Counted from the first letter of the stretch, positions 1-14,836 are shown. The stretch is DNA of 64,000 bases from Dipetalonema caudispina (GCA_013365325.1 JABVXV010000225.1:42354-106353); one strand, 5' to 3'. Numbers and translations: made by a program. Notes: generated by a model not told the origin, from the letters alone.

Positions 1-885
1 GTCATAGATGAAATGTTCGAAGAGGTGGAAGTGGCTGAAACGTTAACCTTTTTCAAGGCTTCCTGTGCTTTTTCCCAAGCTGCCGTTTGATCATCTCGTG
101 GTGCTGGCACCTCGACGTTGGCATTTTGGGGCGGCATCGGTATTCCGGCAATACAACTGTTATCCGATTCAGGTATCCAAGGATATCTGAAATGAATCGC
201 CGAATATTTCCGTGAAATCCTATTGTAATATGGCGCCTACAAATTAGATAAACTTTTGTGAGTCTCAAATTTATTAGTTTAGCATACTCCTTCTACAAAG
301 TCTGCATTATTTAGTCCAGTTTCGTGTGCAATTATCCCCCAAGTAACCACTGGAAAGCAAATATACATTGATTGGTGTAATAGCTACTACTATGATCTTC
401 AATGCTAGTCAGGAAATCACTCGGAAAAGGACAAGTGAGAAAGAAGAAAAAATAATGGATATGCTTTGTTATCATTCATCAACGCTATTTCAAACAATCC
501 CCATGAAATCCCAACCATTTCGATGATCTTGAATGTACCAAGTATTTTTATTAAATTCTGGGACGACAAACCAAAATACAATGGAAAAGAGGATGAAACA
601 AGAAGAAATGTGATAAAATTCCATATTTGTCACTTATGATCAATCATCTATTCTCCCTCATTATTCATCTTGTTACATATGTTACTTTAAATTTCAAAAC
701 TTTTTCTTCTCTTTTTCGCTTCAAATTTCAATAAAATACATGAAATGTTATCCAAAATGAGATAAAAAGGAACTAAATGATGAAGAGAATTTCATGTTAC
801 AGAAAAAAAGTGGAAATTTAACGATTACTTACCTTCCGGACGAATTACTGCCTGAAGTTGACGATTTCGATGGTAATGATGTCAT
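1..885 (-). CDS. Unrecognised gene, first two coding exons (3' part outside window)
   Basis: Two coding exons read on the minus strand. Exon 1 runs 885 to 833: it opens with ATG at 885-883, encodes a Ser-rich start (MTSLPSKSSTSGSNSSG) and ends at a consensus GTAAGT donor. Exon 2 runs from 186 to the window edge after a TTTCAG acceptor and continues the frame exactly (phase 2). The joined 79 visible residues contain YPWIPESDN, a Pro-rich stretch (PMPPQNANVEVPAPRDD) and a helical-looking AAWEKAQEALKKVN segment, then a Ser/Thr-rich run. I do not recognise the family. The matching phase, consensus splice sites and non-repetitive composition make it a real gene rather than chance. It is divergent to the RPB3 gene, with roughly 1 kb between the two start codons. 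The downstream exons, stop and product are not visible. Confidence 0.6.
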
Positions 886-1879
886 TGGAAGGAATCAAAT
901 TTGTTAAGTTAGCACTCTGACCGTCTTACCTATTTAGCTAAAAGTTTTATCTTCGAACGTTAAACTTACCGTAGAAATTTATCTAAAGCAATCTCACACC
1001 TCACAACAAATAGTATCCAAGAAATTAGCTACCAATCAATCATAACAATCCAATATACACAATTTAACGGACCACATCTTCGGCGAGATCGTCTGCCTGA
1101 TTTGACCGGAAATTTTGCTTACTGTATTTGACCGGGAGTTTTATTTGCTATATTTGGCAGGTTAATTTGAGGAGTTGATTAATTGGTTACTTTTGTTATA
1201 ATAAGATGAATTAATTAAATTGATACCCTGGCGATAGTAATTTCAGCAAATGTTAGAAAGAGGAGTAGTACATGCGGTAGAGTGATCCAGAGAACGATAA
1301 AGTTAGGAAAATATATTCTGCAAAGATTGAGATGAAGGAGACATCGAAGGAAGGACATGGAAACGATAAGAGAGTGGAGGAAATTTAATCATAGTATTAT
1401 TGTCATAAATTTTGAAATTATATAAACAAGAGTGCACCATAATTATTAACGATGATAAAAGCATAGAAGATGCTATAACGAAAGAGAGGGTAAGATATTG
1501 ATAAGAAAAGTAAGAAGCTATGATTCCATAGATTAAGGAAATGTGTTAGATATTTATTGCCAATGATTGTTGCAGTGGTAAAGAGTATATCATTGGTAGG
1601 AATTCTTTGAATTATCTGTTGAAACGGCCGTTAGGAATAGTTTTTTTGCTTTCTTGCTTTTAATCATTTTTTAAATTTATTCACACTTAATTTAATGTAG
1701 TTTTCAATTATCTTTTATCACTGGATAATTTAGTAGCTTTATGAAATGTGTTAGTAATAGAGGTGAGTATCTAAGACGGATATCTTTGAGATTCTTGCGT
1801 ATTCAAAAATTCCAACTATCGTCTCTTCTTTCTTTCTTTTTTCCTTCCCTTATTTTTTGTAACTTTCTAATTTATCAAG
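886..1879. promoter_or_regulatory. Divergent intergenic region between the minus-strand gene and RPB3
   Basis: About 1 kb between two divergent start codons, so it should hold both promoters and 5' UTRs. No coding exon is evident. It contains three imperfect 26-bp tandem units at 1100-1177, listed separately. The RPB3 ATG is preceded directly by a pyrimidine-rich stretch and an AG at 1878-1879. This could be a spliced-leader trans-splice acceptor immediately abutting the start codon, as is common for nematode housekeeping genes; that is inference. Confidence 0.4.
1100..1177. repeat. Three imperfect 26-bp tandem repeats
   Basis: Units begin at 1100, 1126 and 1152. The first two share ATTTGACCGG at their start and a TTTTGCTT / TTTATTTGC-like middle; the third is more diverged (ATTTGGCAGG). 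They lie in the divergent promoter region. Confidence 0.6.
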
Positions 1880-3680
1880 ATGCCTTATGCTAATCAACCT
1901 CATGTTGCAATCACTGCGTTAAATGATGAAATCGTGCGATTCGTTTTGGAAGACACCGATTTAAGTGTTGCCAATTCGCTACGACGAATTTTCATGGCTG
2001 AAGTGCCAACTATGGGTAAATTTCAATAATTTTAGTTTATTCTGAAAACTAAATCTCTCTTTTTAATCTGCCGGTTCATGATATAAAGCGTAGCTCCAAT
2101 ATGTCTGATATTTGAAAAGATACTGAAAAGACATTTATTTCTAATAAATCTTTAATTACCTTTGCTATTTGGTCATGCTCTATTTTCTTTTCATCCCTAA
2201 TTAATTTCATTTGAAATACATTTGCAGCAATTGACTGGGTACAAATTGAATCAAATACAAGTGTTTTGCACGATGAATTCATTGCCCATCGTCTTGGTTT
2301 AATACCGTTAACATCGGATTCGGTCGTGGATCAGATGCAGTTTTCACGGGTTTGTGCTATCTGCATGTTGAGTTGCACGAATCACCCATGTTAATGATGT
2401 GTTTGGAGCAGTAAAGACTTATATAACTTTTTGCATATTCCAGTTTAATGCTATAGAATGTTAACCATGGATAGTTTTTAGATTATTGGGTTCATTTTTT
2501 TTCTTTTCAGGACTGCCAATGTACAGAATTTTGTCAGTTTTGTGCAGTGGAAATGCGGCTTCGGGTACGTTGTGACGATGAGGGAATAAGAGCAGTGACA
2601 ACAGCTGATCTTGAAACCAGTAATCCAGATGTAGCTCCTGCATGTGGAGTACATATACGTAATCGTAATGCTGAAGAAAGTACCAGTGATGATATTCTCA
2701 TCGTTAAGCTGAGGAAAGGCCAGGATATTGATATTAAATGCATTGCCAAAAAGGTAAACTGTTATTATTTAGTTGCTGTAGAATTCGTTTAACATTTAAT
2801 TGTAAATATCCCATATTTATAGCCCTTCTTACTTTAATATATTGTTCTCAGGGCATAGCTTTAACGCCGTCTCATATGAAATTCATGGACTTTGAGTTTT
2901 GATAATTAATGGATATTTCACGTATAAAAAATTACTTTTCGTAAAAATCTTCTGGGACGTTTTGTTTGAGAAATCTTCCAGGATTTATGTTGAACAGAAA
3001 CTCAAGTCAATTTAAAAAATAGGATTACTTCATCTAAGAATTGCTGCACGGTATTCCGTTCCTAACTTAATTTTATTTTGGAATGATCATTATCCAGAAC
3101 ATGATGTTAAAGACTTACAATTATCATAATGTTACAGGGATTCGGTAAAGAACACGCCAAATGGAATCCAACGTGTTGCGTAGCGTTTGAGTACGATCCA
3201 GACAATGCTCTCAGGCATACTGTGTTAGCAAAACCAGAAGAGTGGCCGAAAAGTGAATACTCTCAATTGGAAGATGATGAATATGAGGCACCTTTCGATC
3301 CGATGGGTAAACCAAATAAATTCTGGTTTACAGTTGAATCTACTGGAGCTTTAAAGGTAGCATTCTTTGTCAGGCTTTCTTTTTTATTTCCTAAATGCAC
3401 CACTAGATAGTTCTTACTAAATGAAATTTGGAGATTTCGAACATCATGCAGTGCCTTACAGATCCTGTTAATTCTAAAGTTTGATTTTTATTTATTTTAG
3501 AAAAGATCTCCCGAACTGCTATCACATTCCTTTTATTCAAAGAATGTATTCAGTTAAATGTTGATGTTTTAGGCAGAAAACATTATTTTAAGCGGTATTT
3601 CCGTTTTGAAAAAGAAATTGGCCGACCTACAAAATCAACTTCAAAGAGAGTTGTTGCAGCAAGGACATGTTTATCATTGA
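1880..3680 (+). CDS. rpb-3: DNA-directed RNA polymerase II subunit RPB3 (5 exons, complete)
   Basis: Exons 1880-2015, 2228-2349, 2511-2753, 3138-3356 and 3573-3680 join in frame with GT/AG introns to give 828 nt and 275 aa, the same length as human RPB3. The N-terminus [12 protein letters not shown], the [14 protein letters not shown] alpha-motif block, IDWVQI...[16 protein letters not shown], and the C-terminal half [11 protein letters not shown] / [15 protein letters not shown] / [13 protein letters not shown] are near-identical to animal RPB3. The zinc-binding cysteines are C88, C90, C94 and C97 (CxCxxxCxxC). RPB3 pairs with RPB11 as the alpha-like heterodimer that nucleates Pol II assembly in the nucleus. 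The stop is TGA at 3678-3680. The first AATAAA downstream on this strand is at 4356-4361, so the 3' end is uncertain. Confidence 0.97.
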
Positions 3681-6600
3681 TTGAAGCATGTTTGAATCAA
3701 TATTTGTTTTATTTATTGAGGAAATTTTTCTGTTTCAATTTTATCAAAATTTTCCACACAAATCAAAATCTCGTTGCAGTAAAACATGATGGATTTGGAT
3801 TTTTAGAGTTGTGGATTGATTGTTTTCTTGCTGTTTTGTTGTTTGACAAAGCAAACTTTAATAATATGTGCCGATTTTTACATTTCATATCGAGCAAAAT
3901 CCCTTTTAATTTGTAATAGTAATTATGGGTACGGATTCATGAGTTTCCATAGAAAAGAAGAAAGTTATTCCGTGACTGATTTATGATGCCGATGATGTAC
4001 AATAATCTTCGCAATTTTTTTTTCTTTTACTTTTTGTTCTAAATTTAGGTGAAATTTTAAAGTACCGTTTACATGACGTATCAAATGTTTTGAAGTGGAA
4101 ATTGTGATATCTGGCTATCGAAATCATTGTTTGGAGCTCATGTAAAAATGAATATCGTATTGGAATTAGGAGAAAATGATAGTTTTCCATATATTAAGAT
4201 TATTGTTTTTTTCCCAACAGCAGTGGTTATAGTTGTTAAAGTACCTGCTCACATGCATTATATATATATTTCTTTTTTTTCTGAATTTCCTTTTTCTTCC
4301 TTCCTTGAAATGGTATTGCTTTGTTTTTTTTTTCTTCCTTTCAAGGACATGGGACAATAAAAAAAGGAAATATAGTAATAATTATAACGTTGCAATGTAA
4401 AATTTCGCCTTTTTTATGTTCCTTTTATTTCCATACACTCAGCGCCGTAAATTGTAAGTCGTTTCCATCATCATTTGTTACAAGTCTTTGTCATTTCCTA
4501 AAAATTTTTTTACTGAATTTTTTTCTTATCCATGATTCTCATATATCCTGCTTTTGAAAAAAATTTTATCTTGGAGCCGGTTTTGACTATTTGTCATGTG
4601 AAAACATCATCCAAAACTGTAATTTTCCTTTGAATTCGTGAACAAGAGAAATGTTTGCTTGGAAAAAAGAAAGACAAGAAAGGATGGGGAAATGATATTT
4701 CCATATAAAAGTAGGATGGAATGAAGAAATGGATATGAAACAAGGAAACGGGGCAAGACAGGGATTTTTTTCGTATCAAGAATCATCATCATAATTTGTG
4801 TTTCGTCATTACTTAACTTCTTGAATGAAAATGATTCTCTTTTAATAAACTGAATAAAATTACAATTTTTTGGTAGTGACAGAAAGAATTTTTGAAAATT
4901 CGAACCTGAAATATGATTTTTTTTTTCCCGGAAAAAACGATTTTCCAAGCTTTCCTTCAAACTCCAACCATATAGACAGCATTTTGGGAACCTTTCCTAC
5001 TCCACACAATTATATTAAGTCAATTTCTAGATTAAAAAGAAGGAAGGAATAAAGATCGAGATTTGAAAGTTTGGTGATTGATGCATTTGACTTTGAAGTT
5101 TTCGAATTACTGGAAATTTTGCTTTTATATTGTAAAAATAATATCCACCAGTTTGAATTTGACTGCTGTCTTTTCGAAATTACGAATATTAATTTAATTG
5201 CGGTAAGAGATCGTTACTCCTATTACTCATCAAGTGGTTTCATGTTCCATCCTTCTTTATTAAATTAAAATAAGTCTTTTTTTAATGTCAAAAATTAAGA
5301 AAGGCCAAGAAAACATTCTGAAAAATTAGATTTTTAAACTTTGGAATTATCCCACGATTTCCCAATTATCATTCTTTTTCGTCTAGGCTTCCCTACTTTT
5401 ACTTCTTTCATTTTACTTTCCTCTACCATAAATCATAGCAAGCAAATAAAAGGGAGAGGGTAAAGGGGAAAAAGAAAAAGAAATTCACTTTTACAAAACT
5501 TAACCTCAAAAGAAAAGCAGAGGTCAATCGATCGCAATACCTTCCACATCCACTTCTTCTTTTCTCCTTACCTTTTTATCCTCTCTTATCCTTTTTCCAT
5601 CCGACTATCCTAATACTATTACCTTTCTTTTATTACCACAAAGGCAATTACTTAAGATGTTCATCCTTTCATTTGACCCCAACTAATAAATTCATTGACA
5701 GAGGGCGAAGAAATTAGGTATAACCTTGGCTACATCACATGCGATAATTATTCATTCATAAATAGTGAGAAATGGAACGATTAAATTCTCCTTTTTATAA
5801 TAAAAATTTTATTATAATTAAGACTATATCAAATTGTTTAATATTATTACAATTAAAAAACTTAAATTATATTACTCGATCAATCAGTTCGTGTCATTAT
5901 TTTCTGCACATTGCTATTAAATTTATAACAGTAGTAAAATGTTCGAATTAAATTATTTTGCGAAAAGAAAATTGATTTCAACATTCTATTACCAAAATTG
6001 ACTACAACTAGTTAACCTACCACATGGCGATAATATTAACAATTAAATAATAGCAATGACAAAGAATGATAATAATAAAAAATAACGATGATAATAACAA
6101 TTAGATAGTGTATGGCAATATAGGATAAGATGCAAGTTATTCCGGAAACTTGAAATAAATCAAGGAGATATTTTGGCTTGTTAACCGGTTAAGATGATAA
6201 GACATTAAATTGATTGAAAAATTGAAAATTTGCTTAGCATAATTAGGGAAAATAAAAATTTTAATTAAAATTTTGCAATTATAATACTGTTTGGAAGTAA
6301 ACAGGCAGAAGAAAAAAATGCCTGCTTGTTTATTATTATTAACATTTCGATCGTATCTTTCGGGTTTTACTTTAATGGAACCAATCCTTAAACGATAATA
6401 TTACTGTTTAGCTTACATAAATGTTAAACGAATTTTTTCATTAGATTATCCTGGTATTGGCTTTGCATCCGATATCAGTCCGGATTTTCTCGATAATCAT
6501 TGAATCAATTCATTTTTTCTTACTTCTTAAATTATTATTTCTTCCAGTTAATCTTAGCTAACCAACTAACAAATTATATTTTATCCTATAATTATCTAAC

Positions 6601-9600
6601 TTTATGTCATACTTTTTGTGATATTTATTTTACTCATTATCTTCATTGATTATTCAAAGTTACAAATAAATTACAGTTAAAGTTTCGATACTTTCATCGT
6701 TTCAATCAAAAATTTCCCATTCCTTTTTTCCAATCCCACTTTTTATTTTCAACATTCTTTTCCTATATTTATCAAGAATATCATCCGTTATTATGTAATT
6801 AGCAATAATTTGTTTAATCATTTTATTTCATAGCTTGTAATATTTCAAAAAGAATTTTAAAAGATAATATAGTCCGGTTATTTTTTCTATAATTACTCTA
6901 TAGCTAATGTAATGAAATGAGCAATTATAAATTCGGCATAATCGATGGGAAATCCTGTTCATGTTTGAAGCAAATCCGGTTTTTCTTATACCATTATTAT
7001 TGTAAAGATGCTAAATCTTTTCTAACATTTCATTGCTCATTCTTTCTGGCTAGATTTGTATATCATTATTACACATGAAAATTAAAGTTAAATTATTTGC
7101 TTAAAATATCTAAACTATAATTTTATATTTATGTTTTTGTTTAAAATTACAATTTAAATATTCCAAGTTTATTATGTAATTTGAATTTCCTCTTTTTTAA
7201 AGTATATTATGCAAAAATAGAAGAATGATTTATTTGCTTATTTGCATGAATAATTTATTCATTTACAGTACAGTGTACTATATCTCTCTGAATCTGAAAC
7301 TTTTTGATGGATTTGATTGAACGGAAATTTTCATAACAAACATTACATTGATAGTTTCGGAAGCATGAAAGATTTAACATTCTTCCTTGATAATGTCTTT
7401 TAGAAGGAAAATATAATTTTTTACAAAAACGAAAAAAAAATTTTGCGATCTTTTCATCATTCATTTCTTTCTCCAATTTCATGAAATCTATTAAATGGAC
7501 ACTCTAAAACAATCAATTAAATTGAAATAAATGAGAAAATCAGGTAATATTTTTCAACTTACTTTATCAAAAGTAAATAAAAACTATAATTGTATTGCTA
7601 TTAAGAATATTTTTAAGCTAATGATACTATATTAAGTAAAATATCTTAAATGAAAAACAAAACTAATACGTATTATGTGCAATTATTTTTCAACCATATT
7701 CGCTTTAAACTACATGTAATTTCCTTCTTTTTTTTTTTTTAAATTATAAAATTGAAAATGTTGAACAGATAATACGAGAGAAAATGGGTTAATTAGTTTA
7801 CATATCAATCTACATTCATTAATTACTAATTCCAATGTAATTACAGGGAGAGAGAGAGAGAAAAAGCAATAAGTCAGAAACTTATAATTGCCAATTTGTT
7901 TTCATTAATGAATATTATTGTGAAATTAAGTTTTTTTTTTCCCCATGTTCTTTTGCATTCTACATTTCGTTTAATTTATTTGTTTCTACTGTCATTTTAA
8001 CTGTACAACTTGTTTTTATTGTTATACACTTATCTTTGTTTGATATAATATTAGAAATCGAATTAGAAGTAAATTTGTTATTAATTGCTTTTAATTTTTG
8101 AAAATATAAATAATTGAGAGCAATTATAGATCCTAAATATTTTCATGTAAATTTTCATCCGCTTATTGATGTTGAAAACAAAAAAAAAGAATTTATTCAT
8201 AAATTTTTAAATATTTTCCAAATTGATAAATTATTTTTAAAACAGTAATGCTATATAAGCATCAACTAATTGACGTATTAATTAATTGTCTTTTCTTCAA
8301 GTTTCAACGGATTGTGGTACATATATATCGATCAACTGAAACATTGGTTAACTGTTTTTTTTCCTCGAGTTCTGACGGATAATAAAACGTAAGTATCGAT
8401 GAACTGTCTGTTCTTTTTTTTTTTTTTTTTTGGAATTATAATTGAAATTTCGACAAAAGATACAATTCTTAGAAGTTTGTATGTAATGCTTAAAAAAGAT
8501 ATTGTGCGATGTGAGTTGAATTTGAATTGCAAGGTTAAATTTAAAAAAAAAAAAAAAAAAAACAATCAGTTCTATTTAAAAATTTATATGCCAATGTTAC
8601 ATTTCCTGTTGCTTTGCAATGAATTGATTTTTGGTAGAGCATTTACAAAATGATTAATTTCGGATTTATTTCTTTCGGAAAAAAAAACTGATTGATTAAT
8701 TGATTTGTAAATAAGAAGATTGAATTTTAATAGTATCGTTCATAATATATATTTAATTCTTAACAATATCATTTATATATCATTTCTAATGAAGTGATAG
8801 AAGTTGGAATCTAATTTGCGTTGCAAATGATTCATAAGTAACTTCGTTTTAATTGCTGCTTTCATCAAAAAAAAATAAGTGTTAAAATTTTTTAGTAACA
8901 ATCAATTTTAAAATGAAAATTCTTGAGTATTGCTGTTTGCAGTGTGTTTCTCTTCAAATTATTAATAAAAAAAAATGTTTATATGCAAATTATTGGGAGT
9001 ATGTCACAATTTTGACATATAATTTCACGCTGTCGAAAATTATTTAACGGCATATTAAAATCAATAAAATGACTATTAAAATGCTACCAGCACCAAAAAT
9101 ATTTCGACAAAGTTTGTAAAAATGGTCAAAATTAAATACTTCATTCAAACTTATTATTAAAATTAGAGACAAAAAAGAGGAAAAAATTGAATTCGTCAAA
9201 CTAGATTCAAAATTGGTCTAAAATTTTTGCAAAAAAAAAAAAAGAAGAACAAGAAAAAAGAATGATGAATTCTTCTTCTCATCTCTTCGTCTTAAATGTT
9301 AACTTACATTTCATATCTTGTCGGATAATCTCAAATAATGGCAATTTTCAGGCTATGAAAAGAAAAATTAGTTTGAAATGAAAAAAAAAAGTGGAAAAAT
9401 GTCGAAATGAAAAGCTTTTTTGTTTTTACTTCTGAAAATAAAAGTTCGAAACAAAAAAAAGAAGCAACAAAATGCATATTTTTTTAACGCGATGAATGAT
9501 AAATGGAAGAAGTTGTAGAAAAAAGGGGGAAAAGAACAGGTTTTCGAACAAATAAATTTAGTAAAAAATTTTCCGGAAGAGTAAAATTTTTCCGTTTTTT

Positions 9601-12600
9601 TTTAAGTGCAAATTTGATAATACATTAATTGTTTAATAATTATTCACTTTATTTTCTCTCTTTTTTTATTATGATAATTCATATATTATCGAAAGATTGT
9701 ACTTAGGATTAAAAGAAAGGATAAAAATGAAAGGGTCAATTTAGGAAAAGATACTGGACAAAATGATTTCAAGTGATTTATTTCATCATTTGCTTATTTC
9801 TTTAAAATGAAACAATTTCTTCGTGGAATAACAAAATGAAGAATTCTTTTTCTTTTTTTACTTTTTTTTTTTTTTTCAAATATTCTTTTTTATTTCTATC
9901 CTTGTTTATTCCCAATTTTTTACTCATTCTTTTTCTTTCAATACTTTTTTCCAATTCTTTTTGATGATATATTAACAAAGACATAAAGGGATAAATAAAA
10001 ATTTCTCCTACATTTTTTCCTACCTATGAAGTTGACAATTGTTAATTTATTTTGTTCATCCATTTCAATTCGTATGCATTTTAAAATAAATCAAAATTAT
10101 TTAAATAATTCTTTTAATAAAAATTAAAGAATTTATATGAACGATTGGTTTTACAGCAGAAATTGAAGGAAGCTTAAGACAAGATGAAGGTCTGATTTGA
10201 TAAAATTTCAATTATCAGAAGTTAATTATGATACTAATGATGATGAATGATATTTCTTTAATAATGATAACGATAATGATAGTTATTAATAATATCTCTG
10301 CACAAAAAATAATAATGATAAACAATGATTCCTGTTAATAATAACAGCATAATAAAATGGGATCCCATAATATATTTTGTTAATTTATGAAATTGATAAA
10401 AAAAAAAGTTGCTCTTTTTATTAAGAAAAAAAAGGTATCTTTCATTGTGATAATAATATTAATCCTTGTAATGATTATACCATTTTGTTTACTAAACAAA
10501 ATTTGTTATCTTTTGTTGCAAACAACAGACAAAAGAGAGTTACTTCATTTTTTTTTCCTACGATCCAGTACAAACCATTAAAAGTTTAATTTATCAAGTT
10601 ATGCTATTCCTCTAGTTCTCCTAAATTTTCCTAGTGATTTAATACTGCATTTATCAAAAATTTTATTTAAATCAATGTATAATAATCTTAAATAATTCTT
10701 CTTATCTTACTTAAAATCTCTGCTCTTATCACTATGATACTTAAAATACCTAGCACATTAGAATACGTTTCTTAATTTAACATAGTGATGCTTTTTATAT
10801 TTGGTAATAATTTTTCTTTTCTTTTTATTGCTTTCTTCATAATTTCATTTCAATTTTATAAAATATATTTCATAATTTTCATTTCAATTTGATAAAAATA
10901 GCATTTCGAAAATAATACCTTTCTATGTAGTACTTGCTGGTTATTTATTCATTTTTTGCTTACAAAAATTTACAAAATATATTAGATTGAAATTCCTTTG
11001 ATACCATTTCCACACTTTCAAGAAGTGAATTACATCTAAACTGGAGTTTTTCCCAAAAAACATATGAAATTGTTCAAATTTTATCATTCCTGTTTTGAAT
11101 ATTATTAAAATTATACATATTGATTTATATCAATATCGATATCGAATAAAACTATACCATCCCATTGTTGATGTATTAAATGTTTTATAAAAATATCCCA
11201 TTGTTTCTTTTTTTTTTTCCTTCTTCTTCTTTCAATCAAATAAAAGAGTAATTTGGAGAGATTTATTTTTGAATTCCATTAATTGCTGAAAAAAAAAAAA
11301 AGAAGTATGTAGAAGTGTTGATCTATAAAATTTCGAATGCTTTCTCACAATATGTTTTTATATTAGAAGAATTATAAAATAACTCATCTTTTTTGTAATT
11401 ATCCATGCACATTATATAATCCGAACAACTGAATTGTTTTTTTCTTTTTCTTTTTTTGAAAAAAAAGCTTAAATTAACTGATTGAAAAAAATTATTCATA
11501 TTATTCAATTTATAAAATCAATCATCCAAGTTTTCTTCTAATCTAATAAGAAAAAAAAAGTTCTGATAAAGAAAGACAGATTTACATTAGAAATAATAAT
11601 AAACAAGCGATAAGAATTTTTTTTTTTTTAAATAAGTGAAAATTTTCATTTCTTTTATGCTATTTTCATTTTTGTACAATATCTTTCATTTCCGGAAAGT
11701 TGAGATTTGGATAATCAAGAAATATTGTTTATTTGTATTTCACAAGAATATCCCTCCAAAAAAAAGAGCCTAGCTATTTATTAAAATAGTTCAAGAGAGA
11801 AAGGATAATTAATTACTGTGATGAAAGATACAGGAAAACAAATGATTGTGAATTAGTAATACAGAATGCAATAACAATAAGATTATCTATTAGTTAATTT
11901 ATTTTAATTTTTAAATATTTTCTTTGTAGACGGTTGAAATCTTTGCACCGGATCCATTTTCTGGATAGCCTTGAAGATGCTTGCATAATAAAAGGAAAGT
12001 TTTTCATTTTGTAAAGAGAAAAAAAAATGAATAAATGGCTTTTAGTTAATATTAATAATTGAAATAATATTCTATTTGAATATTTAAAAGAGAATAAGCA
12101 CAATAAATTTCTTCTTCAGAAAAAAAATTTTGTATTGCTCTGAAAAGTAGCATTCATTTTCCGATCGGCATAAAAAAGTGATGAAAAAATTGAATAATAC
12201 TTATTTGGATTTTTATTACTTTGATTTATGTCATTCCATTTGAGTATTGTAGAATTTAAATTTACAAATTTCTTTTTATTGCTACAACTTGAATGAAATT
12301 CTTTGCTCATTCATTTGCTAAACACATTGTCTGAAAGAAGTTTGAATATTTTGATTCGTTTCTATGATACAATAAAAATTTCGTATGGAAAATTTTTGAC
12401 TTATATTGCAATTAAATAACTGTTTACATAAAGTATATTAACGCAATACTTAGAATCTTCGACATTCAAGAAGTTTTTTGATAGGATAAACAATTATTGA
12501 ACGAGAAGAATTTTAAATGAATTTCAGAGTTCCGCATAATAAAAATGTTAGGGAAAGTGAAATGTAGGTGGCAGAGTTAAATTTGTTTAGCAATTGATCT

Positions 12601-13489
12601 AATTTCAACTAATTGCGAAAAATTGAAATTACAGAAATTTTACCCATCTTTTTTTATCAAGGAGGAAAATAATTCAAATTGTATATCCATTAAGGCTGGA
12701 AATTTTGATTCCTGACTTTTAATTTTTTTTAAATTTTCAGAGTTACCATATATTATGTGTTGCAAATTTCAAATATCGCTGAATGAAAATTTGCAAATAT
12801 TTTTAGCATCTTAAAAATTCAGAAATTAAAATTTTTGATATTCTTGATTAAGTGCTTAAAAAATATTTACCGATCGACGAGGATGATTTACGTAGCAATA
12901 AATCGCTAAAAATACAGCTTTTAATGAAACTTATAAATTTTTTAATGAAAATTCAAATTTAAAAGATACAATGATAGTTAATGACAATTACGAGATGAAT
13001 AATGAGCATATAAATTCAACATTACATACCTAAACAATGAATTTGTCCAAGTGAATGATACAACTTACTAAAATTTTCAATTCATACTGACAAGTGAGAT
13101 GATCAATTAAAAATCAAAAATGAATGAAGGACTGAATTTGCATTCATTCATTGTAATTTTCAAACTTTATTATTTCCATTATAAAGTTGAACAGCAAAAA
13201 TAAAACTTTCTACTTAAACCTATCACCTTTTTATTTGAAATAGGAGAAAAAATTTATTTGCGAAAACGTGCAAAAAAAAAATGAATCCTCATAGATATTA
13301 GCATAAAAATATTTACCCGCAAAATATGCAATCAATTTTTGTTTTATATTTTAAATTAGAGGGAAAAAGAAAAATTAAAATTTGTACACATTCATAGCTT
13401 AATCGTTTCTATTTTTGCATTAACTAAAAAAAAAACACATCTTTCTGGAGTGAATTCTACGACAATGATTGAAAATTAAGGACGAAAAC

Positions 13490-13516
13490 AAAAAAAAAAA
13501 AAAAAAAAAAAAAAAA
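13490..13516. repeat. Poly(A) run of 27 bases
   Basis: Uninterrupted A tract in the intergenic region. It is a length-variable simple repeat, with no flanking target-site duplication seen. Confidence 0.9.
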
Positions 13517-14813
13517 TAAACTCTATTTTTAAACATTTTGTTGCCAGTATGCTCCGAAAAAGATTCGATATAACCTTTGTTATCGGTGTTTTATTGATGA
13601 ATTTAGGAAATTTCCTCTTTTTTTTCTTCTTTCTTTGACGATGACTTTTAAGCAATGCGAAAATAATTGTTGTAACGTCGTGCTATTTTTGTTCATTTTT
13701 TTCTTTTTTAGAAAGAAGAATTTTATTTCGTGAAAAAGAATAACAAAAAGAAGGAGAAAAAATAAGCATATAGTTTGATTGATTTAATTGTAATTAACAA
13801 CTCTTTTAATTATTTTGCACGTTGTTTCAAAAGAATGAAATTTTTCATTTGTCAAATAAAAACGAAAAAGAAACCAAAAAGTTTAATTTTCTTTTTTGCA
13901 TTCTTTCAATTGTTTACAAATTTTTCTCATTATCATTTTTCTAAAAGTAATTTATTTAATTAATTGATTTGTTGCTTATTGCTCTAAAATTTAGTTTTAT
14001 TTGAAGTGAAATCTTCTAACAATATTGGGCTTAATTTGTTTTTCGATGAAACTTGTAAAATGAAATAATTCTTTATCAACTTTGCACAAAAATTTAATCC
14101 AATTTTGATACTTAAATTTTGATAATATTTCCACTAGCAACAGAATATGGCATTCAATTTGATGTATTTCCGGAAATTTAAAATAAGTTAAGAATATTCA
14201 TTTTGTTATATTCCGGAAAAACGAAATAATAATGATTAAACGATTAGCTAATAAATTTTACCTCTTTTTAACATATATACCTCTCTAATGAAAAACGCAT
14301 CGCATTACACTGACCGCAACAGTGGCGACATTCAATTAAACATTTGAAAATATAAAAAAAAAAAAAAATGAAAGTATTCATGTGACATCGAATGAAAGAA
14401 AAAAGTATTTGAAATCATTGATGATGGTGAAACGAACAAAACCCATTAACCTAAAAGTTTGTTTGAAGAAAAAAAGTCACAGATGAATGAATAATTCATA
14501 GTAAGGTATTGGTGGAGTATACAATCTTTTACAGTACCCTAACAAATATTTTGTCTTAAATTAACAAAAAAAATTTTGCTACATTTGTGAATCTTTTTTT
14601 TTTGATAATTTTACAAATGTTAAGCAAATCATTCATGTTATTATTATTTATAATGTAAAGATTATTGTTACGGTTACTTTTTTTTTATTGCAATTTCTTT
14701 CTTCTTTTTTTTTTAATATTTTTTAAAGATCCAATGAAAAGTTTTTATTGTATGCCATCGTTATTATTGTTATTGTTGTAGTTTTGGTTATTTTTACCAT
14801 TACTATTCCATTG

Positions 14814-14836
14814 TTTTTTTTTTTTTTTTTTTTTTT
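14814..14836. repeat. Poly(T) run of 23 bases
   Basis: Uninterrupted T tract in the intergenic region, embedded in ATT/GTT-rich simple sequence between about 14755 and 14960. Confidence 0.9.

Noticed and set aside
4607..4960. 117-codon minus-strand open frame downstream of RPB3
   Set aside because: Composition is F/K/S/I from AT-rich DNA, no recognisable motif, and neighbouring exons could not be found.
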